64,000 nt of DNA, from the NCBI GenBank assembly GCA_027186245.1, contig CP114482.1, positions 1,617,001-1,681,000 on the forward strand, in the 5' to 3' direction. Origin of the DNA: Coriaria nepalensis. Taxonomy: Eukaryota > Streptophyta > Magnoliopsida > Cucurbitales > Coriariaceae. The translations under genes and the position numbers were made by a program. The first letter of the stretch is position 1. Each line of letters starts with the position of its first letter. Below the pieces are notes generated by a model that made no database searches, had not been told where the DNA came from, and saw only the letters and a program-made list of their open reading frames with translations. Below are positions 54,712-64,000 of the stretch, piece by piece.

Positions 54712-54750
<39 letters not shown>
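54712..54750. repeat. (GA)n microsatellite in DUF761 copy D leader
   Basis: About 19 GA units directly upstream of the copy D start codon; copy A has a shorter GA tract near 43.47-43.49 kb, and copies B and C have only a few units. A second GA tract lies at 54842-54868. Confidence 0.9.
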
Positions 54751-54759
<9 letters not shown>

Positions 54760-54815
54760 GTGAGTGTTATATGAGATTTGGTTTTGAGGTGAAGATATGA
54801 GAGCCAGTAGGGCAA

Positions 54816-54823
54816 TATATAAA
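54816..54823 (-). promoter_or_regulatory. TATA box of DUF761 copy D
   Basis: The minus strand reads TTTATATATTGCC 143 bases upstream of the ATG. The larger distance than in A and B is explained by the expanded GA repeat in the leader. Confidence 0.5.
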
Positions 54824-54838
54824 GGAGGAAAAAGGGGT

Positions 54839-54870
<32 letters not shown>

Positions 54871-56072
54871 TGACAGAGACAGAGAGATCGAAACGTGTAC
54901 TAAAATGACCATAAGGTGTATAGGAAATTTAGGCCTACTATACAAAACAACTACAAGCCCTGCCTCAACCATTAAGTAACCTAAAAGGACATAGAAGGTG
55001 GGGGCTTTGAAAGGGCCATGGGCTGTCACCTAATTTTTATAAAGTTTTTTTTTGCGCCTTTTACTTTGATTAAGACTTCATATTTTGTAGGGAAGCTTCA
55101 CCAAAAAGGTAAGAAAGAGAAAAAAAGAAACCAATCGTGTTAAGTAAAGAGCTATACCATTCAACGGTTAAATTTTAAATTATTAAAAAATATATTTAAT
55201 AGTATTATTATCAATAAAAAATTTTAATAAAAAATTATCAAACTCCTTCCATACTACTACAAACAATAATTCATAGCCGGACCCACTTAGGCCAAAAAAC
55301 CCACAAAAGTTAAGTTGCTCATGTTTACAAGAATAGGCTTGTCGATTAGATTTGTACAAACAAAAAATCATAATTTTCGGTCGTTTTCGATTCATTTTTA
55401 ATTGAAATGGACTTTTGCTCAACCCTATTGTCATTAGTCTCTCCAAAAACTAGCCATTTTGCCCCAGCTGTAAAATGGGGTTGTTGACCTTGAACTAGGG
55501 TTTCGGTCGAATTGAGCTGATCATGAATAGCTCGATATTGACTATCGAAAATTGTGTTCGAGTTTACAAAAATCTAGCTGGAATTAAGTTGAAATTAAAA
55601 TTTAAGATTATTTGGTTCAGAAGGTGATCTCAGTTTTTTTTAACTACTCAGCTCATCAAGTTCATAAATAGCTCGATAAATTGGAAGATTATATTTTAAA
55701 GTCAGCCTCGATCTCTCTGAAACTTGACCTCAAATAAAGGAGAGAGCAAAGTTTGGGCCAATGATCCCAAAAACTCTTTCATAAATCTGATCCATCAAAA
55801 GCCCGTTTCGGTGTGGCCCATGTTTACTTTTTCGTTTTGGGCCGAAAGCCCATCACACTTTCGCTCCCCCTAAAAAAAAAGAAAAAAAAAAGAAAAAAAA
55901 AAAGAAAAAGAAACTATGAAGTACGAACCGGAAAGAACTGAAAGAAAGAGGAAACTATAAACTGAAATTCCGCTTCACTTTCTGCCTCATTCTCGCTAGC
56001 AAAAGCCAGAAGACTCGATAGAGAGAGAGAGAGAGCGATTCACTCGACTCTGAAATTCCCTCAATTTTCCAG

Positions 56073-56620
56073 GTACGCATTTCTCATTTAGTGGACTTTT
56101 TCGATTGTTTTGATCTCTTAAATTTGTTCTTCTCGATCGTTTTACTTGTATGATTTTTCGATGGAGATTTCATCATTATCTTTCTCAATTTTTTCTTCAA
56201 GTACTTCGATGAATGGAATATAGAATCTTGGAATTTAGGGCTTAGAATACTGTGTGATCTAGTTGGATGATTTTGGTATTATCTAAGCGTTCTCTTTTCT
56301 GTTTTGTTTGTTATCTTAGAAAATGCTGGTAAACATTACCGGAATGCATAAGAAATTTTCAATTTCTGCCTGATCAATTTCCATAGCGTAGCGATTTCTT
56401 TTTTCTTTTAAATTTCGGAAGAGAAATGAAATGATAACTATCATGCCAACACAACCTTGCATAGTTATATGCAATGCAACTAATGCGTTATTTTTTAGAG
56501 GATTATTATCATTGGATTGCTGATTAACTTAGTCAGCTTAAGACTGATATTCAACTTCTAAGATCTCTTCTTTCTCTCTTTTGAGAGTTTCTGTATTAAG
56601 AATGCATTTGGTTTTTGTAG
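56073..56620 (+). other. Probable 5' UTR intron of the SEC13 gene
   Basis: A strong donor CCAG|GTACGC after a GA-rich leader and an acceptor TTTTTGTAG ending at 56620 bracket an AT-rich stretch; the start codon follows at 56695. The kept leader intron shows that the broken SEC13 copy is not a retrocopy. Confidence 0.6.
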
Positions 56621-56694
56621 GGGCTAAGCAGAGGACTATAATCAGATCAATATCGTTTTTCCGCAACCTAATTAAATCCTCGGCATTGCTGAAA

Positions 56695-57597
56695 ATGCCT
56701 GCACAAAAGATTGAAACGGGTCATAGAGACACAGTTCATGATGTAGTAATGGAATACTATGGCAAACGCCTAGCTACGGCCTCATCAGACCACACCATTA
56801 AGATAATTGGAGTGTCCAGCCTGGCCTCGCAGCATCTCGCCACTCTGACCGGCCACCAAGGCCCAGTTTGGCAAGTCAGCTGGGCCCACCTGAAATTCGG
56901 TTCGTTACTAGCATCATGTGCTTATGATGGGCGGGTCATCATATGGAAGGAAGGGAATCAAACCGAGTGGATCCAAGCCCATGTTTTCGACGGCCACAAA
57001 TGTTCCGTGAACACAATCGCTTGGGCCCCCACATGAGCTTGGTCTCTGTCTGGCATGTGGTTCGTCCGATGGGAATATCTCGGTCTTCATCACACGATCA
57101 GATGGTGGCTGGGACACCTCAAGGATCGACCAAGCTCACCCAGCTGGAGTCACCTCCGTTTCTTGGGCCCCATCGACTGCACCTGCGGCTCTAGTCGGTT
57201 CGGGATTGCTCGATCCCGTATGGAAGCTTTGCTCCGGTGGCTGTGATAGTACGGTCAAGGTGTGGAAGCTTGACGATGGGAGTTGATGGACTGCTTTCCG
57301 GCTCTTCAGAAGCATATGGATTGGGTTTGGGATGTTGCATGGGCCCCGAACTTGGGCCTACCGAAATCCACCATAGCAAGTGGCTCGCAGGATGGGAGAG
57401 TGATTATATGGATCGCGGCTAAAGAAGGGGATCAATGGGAGGGGAAGGTGCTGAATGATTTTAACACTCCGGTTTGGAGGGTAACTTGGTCTATGACCGG
57501 AATCATACTAGCCATCGCTGATGGGAACAATAATGTTACTTTGTGGAATGAAGCAGTTGATGGAGAATGGCAAAATGTGACTACAGTTGATCCATAA
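56695..57597 (+). pseudogene. SEC13: SEC13-like WD40 protein gene with two frameshifts
   Basis: SEC13 is a six-blade WD40 protein of the COPII outer coat and the nuclear pore. The single-exon frame starts [21 protein letters not shown] and matches plant SEC13 through SVNTIAWAP. An extra base near 57031 then brings a TGA at 57034-57036, so translation stops after about 113 aa. The next frame continues the family sequence ([42 protein letters not shown]). Near 57285 a 4-base deletion (in a GS-W-K-MDC context) returns the sequence to the first frame, which runs MDCFPALQKHMDWV to DGEWQNVTTVDP and TAA. The full length is otherwise normal. The two breaks argue for a pseudogene, unless both are assembly errors. 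Confidence 0.85.
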
Positions 57598-58999
57598 GGT
57601 CCAGTTTTTATTTTTATTTTTTACACGACCTTTGTCCTGCATCTTTTGTAACACATGTTTGGACTTTCTTTTCATTTTGATGTTTAATTGTTTGTGAAGT
57701 CTGAAAGTTTTATCTCGGAATCGACCAAGAATCTTGATTTTCCTGAAGAACCCATCATCTTCTTGCTCTTTTTCACCAATTGACTCATCATAGGCTCGGT
57801 AAGTTTAGTCACGAGTGTGTTTAGTTTCGGTTTTAGTTCGAATCTCAAGACTCGAGGATTCGTGATCATCCTTCCATCATTTCATCTGAAGGGTCAACTG
57901 GAGAGACACCTTCATGCTCGTTGCTTTAGACAATGAATGAAATGATAAAATTTAAAGACTTCATTACTTTCTCCTCCCCTTATTCATCTACGATGGAGAA
58001 AATCTACAATACTAACCGATTTATAAGGGTAACCATCGCAACCGACCTTCATAACTGATCAATAAAGATGTTAATTAAGACGCACGTGTAAGGAAACCCC
58101 CTTAGGAAGAAAGACTGTGTGGGAGTGGTGGGACCACCACACTGGTCACTCACATCGATCTCTCCTTCCTCATCACTCCGTTGGACAAGGGAAATTAAAA
58201 AAAAAAAAAAACAGGGTTTGAATACAAACCTTAAAAATGTTTTAAAAATATAATAATTGTAATAAATAAAAGAATAAAATAAATAAAATAAAAATCTCAA
58301 TTCTCACATGCTCGCTGACAACGCTCTTCAACCTTAATCACGTGCTTATTGACCCTACCACTTTTTTTAAAAAAGTTTTAAAAAAGAACAAAAAAGAACA
58401 AAATAAATTAAATAATGAGACATTTTTTTTATTTTTATTTTAACTTGGGTATTAAAAAAATTAATTAGACATACTGTTATAAGTAATAATTGAGACAGTA
58501 AAACAAACCTTATCCAATTTAACCGCTGCCTAACATGTGATGAAGTGATGATAATGAACATATATTAATATAATAATTATTTTTTGGGATTCGTGTAAAA
58601 ACAAGAATACAAACAAAACTAGTAGAGAATTTACTGATTCTCTTGGATTAAAAGACTTTTTAAAGTAAGTATTTTATAATATTTATTTTTTGGGTCTAAA
58701 CTTCCTTGTTAAGAGATGGTGATTTGCAAAATGTCAATAAGGCTGCTTATCTCACGTGGCAGGTAGAATCAGAAGTGATAGATAGTTACCTCTTCAATGG
58801 CCAAAATGGAATAATGGTTTTATTTTATTTTTTATTTTATTTTATTTTTATTTTTTTATAAATCCCGCCAGTTAATTTTATTTTATTAAAGTTGAGCTGT
58901 ATTCGTCGTGCTCAAACGTGGGTTGGGAATAAATTAGGTTGTGTGATAGGGAAACATGTTGTGGTAGAAAGTACAATACGAATGAATAATATTAATAAT

Positions 59000-59038
<39 letters not shown>

Positions 59039-59589
59039 TAAATATAATTATAATATCAAGTAACTTATGAAATTGAATATAAAAAAATTAGATCCGGATA
59101 AAAGATTTTAGCTAAAGAGAGTATTTATTATTGATATTAATTTTTAGTATCAATTAAAATATTAATATTGATATGCTATTATCTTGATAACAAGTAATCG
59201 AGATTAAGATTAATTTTAAAATTTATCTTGAGATTTTTTACCATTTTAAAAAAAAATAAAATTAAGATAAAAATTGTAATAAAAGAAAATTATAATTTTA
59301 TCACTTTATTTTATAAATAAATAAATAAATAAATAAGACAAGTTAAATAGTAAATGTGTGTATGAATGAATACCTTTATAAAGCTTGCAAGTAAACTTGC
59401 CCCTTTATTTATTCAACGAATTTACGATTTTATCCCCTCACTTCCTCCTCAAAATCCACATTCTCTTGGACCACCTCCCCTCATCATCCTCTCTCATCCT
59501 CGCTCTCTCTCTAAAAACAAAGAAACTTATCTTACTTTCTCTTTTTAAGGACTATTATCTTCACACTTTTCAGCTGCATTGCTCTACCA
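57598..59589. other. Intergenic region between SEC13 and the GATA gene
   Basis: It starts with the SEC13 3' flank. The middle is AT-rich with an AAT repeat at 58982-59040 and an AAAT repeat near 59311-59336. The last 200 bases are pyrimidine-rich and probably form the GATA gene leader. Short minus-strand frames here have no domains. No gene is supported. Confidence 0.5.
58982..59040. repeat. (AAT)n microsatellite
   Basis: An imperfect AAT/TAA trinucleotide tract in the spacer upstream of the GATA factor gene. Confidence 0.85.
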
Positions 59590-60665
59590 ATGGAGGTGCC
59601 GGACTTCTTCCTTGGTGGCGACTTTGGCACCACCGTAGCAGGCCAATTTTCACCGGAGAAGCAAGTTCCCGGCGAGCATTTCGCCATTGACGATCTCTTC
59701 GACTTCCCGAACGAAGACGCCACGTTAATGACTGATGGGTTTTTAGACAATGTCGCCGCTAATTCCATGGATTCCTCCTCGTCGGTGACGGCTGTTGAGA
59801 GCTGTAACTCCTCTCTTTCCGGCAGAGACAACCACTTCTCCCATAGCTTCGATGGGTCCCACTTCTCCGGCGAACTCTGCCTTCTGGTAATTAAAACATA
59901 GTAAATTCTTGTCTCGGCTTTGAAATTAAATTCCATTTATATATATTTTTTTAATAATTATTTCAGTATGACGATAATTTGGCGGAGCTGGAATGGCTAT
60001 CGAATTTCGTAGAGGACTCATTCACGGCTAAAGAAACAGAACTTCCAGCTGTTAACTTCACCTCTTGTACGGCCAACGCCACCGTCAAACTCGAAATGTC
60101 ACACCAAATGCCGTTCTCCTCCGGAATGCTTTCATCTATTCCTTTCAAAACATGCAAAACCGAACCGGTTAACCACCACGTGGAAAACGCTCTTCCGAGC
60201 AAAGCCCGAAGCAAGCGCACGGCGCGCGCCACCCCATGCGATTGGTCCACGCGCCTTTTCCCCCTCCCGAACCCGTCCGACCCGGCTCCACCCAAAACCG
60301 TAACTATTGGTAGTTCGAATCCGGATTCCTCCTGTAGGAAGTGCCTCCATTGTGCGACGGAGAAGACCCCACAATGGCGGACCGGACCAATGGGGCCCAA
60401 AACGCTATGTAATGCTTGCGGGGTCCGCTACAAGTCGGGTAGATTGGTGCCCGAATACCGGCCAGCTTCTAGCCCGACTTTTGTTCCGGCCAAGCATTCG
60501 AATTCGCATAGAAAGGTTTTGGAGCTCCAAAGAGCACGTGCGGTAGCACATCAACAGCAGCAGCAGCAGCAACAATTTATAAGTCAAAGTTCTATTTTCG
60601 GCATATCGAACGGCGGTGATGATTACTTGATTCATTCTCAAGCTGGGCCCCGTTTCGTCGCATAA
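59590..60665 (+). CDS. GATA transcription factor, subfamily A (GATA9/GATA12-like), two exons
   Basis: A nuclear DNA-binding protein expected to recognise WGATAR sites. Exons are 59590-59886 and 59967-60665 (996 nt, 331 aa), joined at CTG|GTAATT and TTTCAG|TATGAC. The N-terminal half is acidic and Ser-rich ([13 protein letters not shown]) and carries the [15 protein letters not shown] motif typical of plant subfamily A. A basic patch KARSKRTAR lies near residues 178-186. The single GATA finger is C-X2-C-X18-C-X2-C with Cys at about 225, 228, 247 and 250 ([29 protein letters not shown]), followed by [11 protein letters not shown] and [11 protein letters not shown]. An eight-Gln run follows, and the C-terminus ([11 protein letters not shown]) resembles the GATA9/GATA12 end. 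The gene looks intact. The precise member cannot be fixed without a tree. Confidence 0.93.
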
Positions 60666-62160
60666 TCTAACGGATGGTAGAGTAGCTAGGAAGTTTAGCA
60701 AAAGACCCTCTAGCTTTTCTATTTTTCTACTCTTTTGAAAAACAAAAGACAAAAACAAAGTAACATAGAACTGGTGGGAAGCGAAGAAACGTCAAAACTT
60801 ATCAAAGTGGGTACGGGATTGTAAGTTGTAATGTACTTCCATTTTTCTTATGTCCTAATAATTATTATTGATCTGGTAACTTTTACAATGCTCTCGAATT
60901 AGCAAGTATTAAATCACATAAATATATAATATGATTTAATTATTTAATTAAATCATATCTTTTCGAGTCGGTATTAGAAAAAAGCAAGATGACAAAATTG
61001 CTTGAATTATTTCAAAAATATATATATAATAAATGTATTTAATCTATTATAAATTAAGTGATTATAATTAAATATAAATATAATATGATATATAAAATTA
61101 AAATTTAATATTATAACCGATGAATTTACTATAGATAATAAACTGCTGATAAACGAGAGCTCCTCAAGTAAATATTAATAGATGTAAATTAAGTGATTAT
61201 AATATTTATATAGTGCAATGGATCGATGCATGAGATTTAGCGTTTTGTAATAATCTGATGGGATTCTGGACCCCTTGTCTTCTGTTATGGTCTTCATCCC
61301 ATATGAATGTAACTATATATTTATATTATGTTGAAATTCTATAGAGAGAATTTGAGCTCCTTTGCAACTTTTTTTAAGAGCTCAGTATTAATACATTTTT
61401 TCTTGATCAACTTAGTCTCTTTGCATATATTTTTTTTCTTTTAGAATTTTGAATAAAAAAATAAATCTAACCCACCTTATCTTTCCTTTTTAATTTTTTC
61501 TTTTTCCATTCCTTTTTCTTTTTCATCTTCATGGCTCCCACTTCGTCTTCTTCATTTTTTCCCTCCGGTGCACAACCCACAAACCAGACCCACTTCATCT
61601 TTCCCTCTTCTTCTTTCTCACAGTTGTCCATGATAAAGAAACGGCAGACATAGGATTTGATGTTGTTAGGGTTTTTCTTTGTGTCGAAGAGGTTAAATCG
61701 AGCTGTCTCGAGAAGTTTTTGCCTTGAATTTAAGTTGGCCCTCAATAGAGAAGTTCTTAACTACAAGATTCTCTTCCTACTCATTCGTCAAGCTCTTGCA
61801 AAAAGCAAAGTACTCTTCCTTTCTGATTTTCTCTTTTCCTCATTCAAATGGATTTATGCTTGTTCACCAAGGACCACTTGTTGGAGGCATCCCTAACCTT
61901 CTTCTTTTTCTTCTCTTCCTTATCCTTTTCCTCATCAACTTCCTAGTTTTCTCTCTCTAAGTTATTGGTCTTCCTCTGTTTTCTACAATCTCTCTCTCCA
62001 AAACCTTTTTCACAATTTTTTGAAAATTTGATGAGCAATTCTCACATTTTGAATTCGTTCTATAATAGACATTTCAAATCATTCTGTAAGTCAAAGAAGG
62101 TGGAAAGATGGAAAATCCAAAATCTGTAAAACCTAAAAAAATAGAGACAGTGCAATATAA
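60666..62160. other. 3' flank of the GATA gene and AT/CT-rich spacer
   Basis: The first few hundred bases should be the GATA 3' untranslated region. Around 61.47-62.0 kb the plus strand is strongly pyrimidine-rich and gives Ser/Phe-rich plus frames and Lys-rich minus frames without domains. I see no supported gene. Confidence 0.5.
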
Positions 62161-62505
62161 TTTTTCCCAATTTTCTAATGTATCTATATTAAGGGACATT
62201 AAGAAATTGGGAAAAATAAACAGATTCAAAAAATTTATCAATTTTATAATATCTTAAATTAAGTTAAACTTTAAGAAATTGGAAAAGGGAGAAACATAAT
62301 AAATTATTTTCCCAATTTCCCAATATTTTAAGTAAACGTATACAATAGAAAATTAGGAAAAAGAAACATAATCAAATTATTTTCTAATTACTCGATAGAC
62401 ATCGATAAACTAGGTAAACAAATAGTTACTGTTTCTATTTCTCGATTTCCCAATGTCTCAAAAAATTTAAGATATTGAGAAATTAGGAAAATTAGATAAT
62501 ACCTT
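62161..62505. repeat. Cluster of inverted and direct repeats around a TTTCCCAATTT motif
   Basis: The motif TTTCCCAATTT and its complement AAATTGGGAAA recur in both orientations. At 62161-62216, TTTTTCCCAATTTT and AAGAAATTGGGAAAAA flank a short centre and can fold into a hairpin. A similar foldback lies at about 62451-62501. The cluster directly precedes Mutator-like transposase debris and may belong to the same element. Confidence 0.6.
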
Positions 62506-62649
62506 TCAAGTGTGATTTCTAAATTTGACTACTCTATATAGTCTTGAAAGTATAATAATTTCATTTATATTTTCTTTCTATACAGATGAAAATGCTTTTC
62601 ATAGTCATATGCTTCGATGGTGAGTGGACGAAGAAAAATAATTTATTTT

Positions 62650-62999
62650 ATTGGCATGCAAATAACACTGAAGGAACAACCTTACACTTTATGCTTAAAA
62701 CATTATACAACTGAGTACTGGAGACAAGCGTATGCGAAATCAATATATCATATACCATCAAATGATGACTGAGATTTTCCACCAAGTTTACTGTCCATCA
62801 TATCCTTGAACCCGTTATAGTTTGTAAACAAAGTGGGGGGCCGATGAAGAGACGTATACCTTTGAGGGGTGAATTTTCACGGAAGTGGAATAAGTGTAGC
62901 AAATGTGAGGTTTATAGACATAATAAGGCTACATGCTGGAAACTCATTCCTTTTCCAGTCACGACCCCTGAGGCCCCAAATGCCCCCCAGCCTTATTAA
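62650..62999 (+). pseudogene. Mutator-like (MULE) transposase 3' end, decayed
   Basis: Two frames together match the conserved C-terminal end of plant MULE transposases. The first reads HYTTEYWRQAYAKSIYHIP and then DFPPSLLSIISLNP, with an in-frame TGA where Trp is expected before DFPP and a TAG shortly after. After a frame change, the second frame from 62844 reads PMKRRIPLRGEFSRKWNK and a CCHC zinc knuckle, C-X2-C-X4-H-X4-C (CSKCEVYRHNKATC), ending at TAA 62997-62999. The upstream catalytic domain was not found in the window, so this is an inactive fragment. Confidence 0.75.
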
Positions 63000-63119
63000 T
63001 AAGATATGTTGTAATCTTTTTTAAGTTCATGATTTTGTGATACTCAGTTGTTGATGTATTGAAACTTATACGGGAATGAGATTGCTCGATGTCTTTTTTA
63101 AATTAGATATGGAGCAATC

Positions 63120-64000
63120 ATGAATATAGAGTTTCATAGAAAGTTTGCATATTTATGTGAGATCGAACATCTTTTGTACCAAATATAATGTTTATAAGTT
63201 ATATAATGAAATAAAGATTCAAAGTTAATATCAAATAATGAAAGATTCAACCTTCATAGTTCTATGTGTAATATTAAGGTTCTATGCATAATATAGAAAT
63301 GTTGCACCTCTCTACATTTTGATTGTAACCTTTGTGAATTTATATGGTAACATATAAATATTGCACTTTTATGGTTCTATGTGGTGAGGTAATGAAAGGT
63401 ATTAGGGTTTTAAGTCTAACCTTTGTGGTTATAAGTGTAATCTCTAAGTATTAGAGTTTTATAGAAAGATTGGATATTTATGTTCGTTCTTGAGAGATCC
63501 AACATTTTTTAGTCTAAGTATAATATTTAGATATTAGGTAATTATAAAAATATCCAAACTTATGGTGAAATAATGAAATATTAACATTTGTGGTTTAAAG
63601 TGTAACTTTTAGGTATTAGAGTTTTATAGAAAGGTTGGACCTTTATATTCTTTTGTGAGAGATCGAGCCTTTTTGGTTCAAATTATAATATATAGATATT
63701 AGGCAATAATAGAAAGATCCAAGCTTATGGTGAAGTAATGAATGGTTAACTTTAATAGTTCTAAGTGTAACCTTTAGATATTATTGTTTCATAAAAATAT
63801 TGGACTTTTATATGTTCTTTTGTGAGAGAAAATTTGGACCTTTAGGTATTAGAGTTTCATAAAAAAGTTGAATCTTTATAAATGTTACACTTTTATGGTC
63901 TAAATGTAATGTTTAGACATTATATAAAATATAAATATCAAACTTTTTTGTCAATTATTGAAATATTACACTTTTATGGTTATAAGTGTAGTATTTAGAT
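63120..64000. repeat. Tandem array of about 165-bp degenerate units, open at the window edge
   Basis: A unit containing TATTAGAGTTTYATAGAAAGRTTGGA, TTTGTGAGAGATCGA, ATATTTAGATATTAGG and GTAATGAA..GTTCTAAGTGTAA recurs. The TATTAGAG-like word starts at 63449, 63614 and 63779, spaced exactly 165 bases. An earlier related word is at 63125, and a truncated unit starts at 63847. The array continues past the right edge of the window. No coding content is seen. Confidence 0.8.

Larger units (their letters stand above)
54674..56694. other. Divergent intergenic region between DUF761 copy D and SEC13
   Basis: The left part is the copy D leader and promoter: GA repeats at 54712-54750 and 54842-54868, and a TATA-like element at 54816-54823. 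The right part holds the SEC13 leader exon and its intron. Reading frames here that look Ser-Leu-rich are products of the GA/CT repeats. No other gene is seen. Confidence 0.55.

Noticed and set aside
54649..55029. 126-codon Ser-Leu-rich minus-strand frame
   Set aside because: It is produced by the GA/CT microsatellites in the DUF761 copy D leader and has no conserved sequence.
56943..57246. Overlapping plus-strand frames within SEC13
   Set aside because: They are parts or shadows of the SEC13 gene in the frames created by its frameshifts, and not separate genes.
61467..61745. 92-codon Lys-rich minus-strand frame
   Set aside because: It is the complement of a pyrimidine-rich tract, with no domain and no flanking gene structure.

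Overview
The window is nuclear DNA from a flowering plant, most likely a dicot. Genes are dense in GT-AG introns, intergenic DNA is AT-rich with many microsatellites, and the gene families are plant-specific: chloroplast NADP-malic enzyme, full-size PDR/ABCG transporters, DUF761 proteins, a subfamily A GATA factor and a plant HPt protein. The species cannot be named from the sequence alone.

Layout, left to right. (1) 0.28-4.40 kb, minus: a complete 12-exon PAF1/ELF7(VIP2) gene. (2) 6.77-7.71 kb, minus: a five-exon AHP-type histidine phosphotransfer pseudogene with three nonsense codons, two frameshifts and a damaged splice acceptor. (3) 10.92-15.60 kb, minus: a complete 20-exon plastid NADP-malic enzyme gene whose transit peptide begins in a 30-bp first coding exon. 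PAF1/ELF7 and NADP-ME4 are also near neighbours in Arabidopsis (At1g79730 and At1g79750), which suggests conserved microsynteny. (4) 18.06-24.56 and 26.37-33.86 kb, minus: two tandem full-length PDR-type ABCG transporter genes of 21 and 20 coding exons (predicted 1434 and 1505 aa). They differ by one intron, and one carries a GC-AG intron. (5) 34-42.8 kb: AT-rich DNA with LTR-like debris. (6) 42.8-54.7 kb, minus: a tandem array of four DUF761 genes; the third is broken by a frameshift. A degenerate tandem array of LTR/primer-binding-site-like units lies at 51.1-52.0 kb. (7) 56.7-57.6 kb, plus: a SEC13 WD40 gene broken by a +1 and a -4 frameshift. (8) 59.59-60.67 kb, plus: a two-exon GATA9/GATA12-like transcription factor. 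(9) 62.2-64 kb: foldback repeats, the decayed 3' end of a Mutator-like transposase, and a tandem array of about 165-bp units running off the window.

The genes do not form one pathway. The common theme is local tandem duplication and decay: ABCG pair, DUF761 array, AHP and SEC13 pseudogenes, repeat arrays. All four complete multi-exon models I assembled on the minus strand (PAF1, NADP-ME and both ABCG genes) sum to a multiple of three, which supports the exon boundaries. I see no undescribed molecular system. The points most worth a second look are the GC splice donor and intron difference in the ABCG pair, the multi-hit AHP pseudogene, the SEC13 frameshifts, the decaying DUF761 copy and the two repeat arrays.
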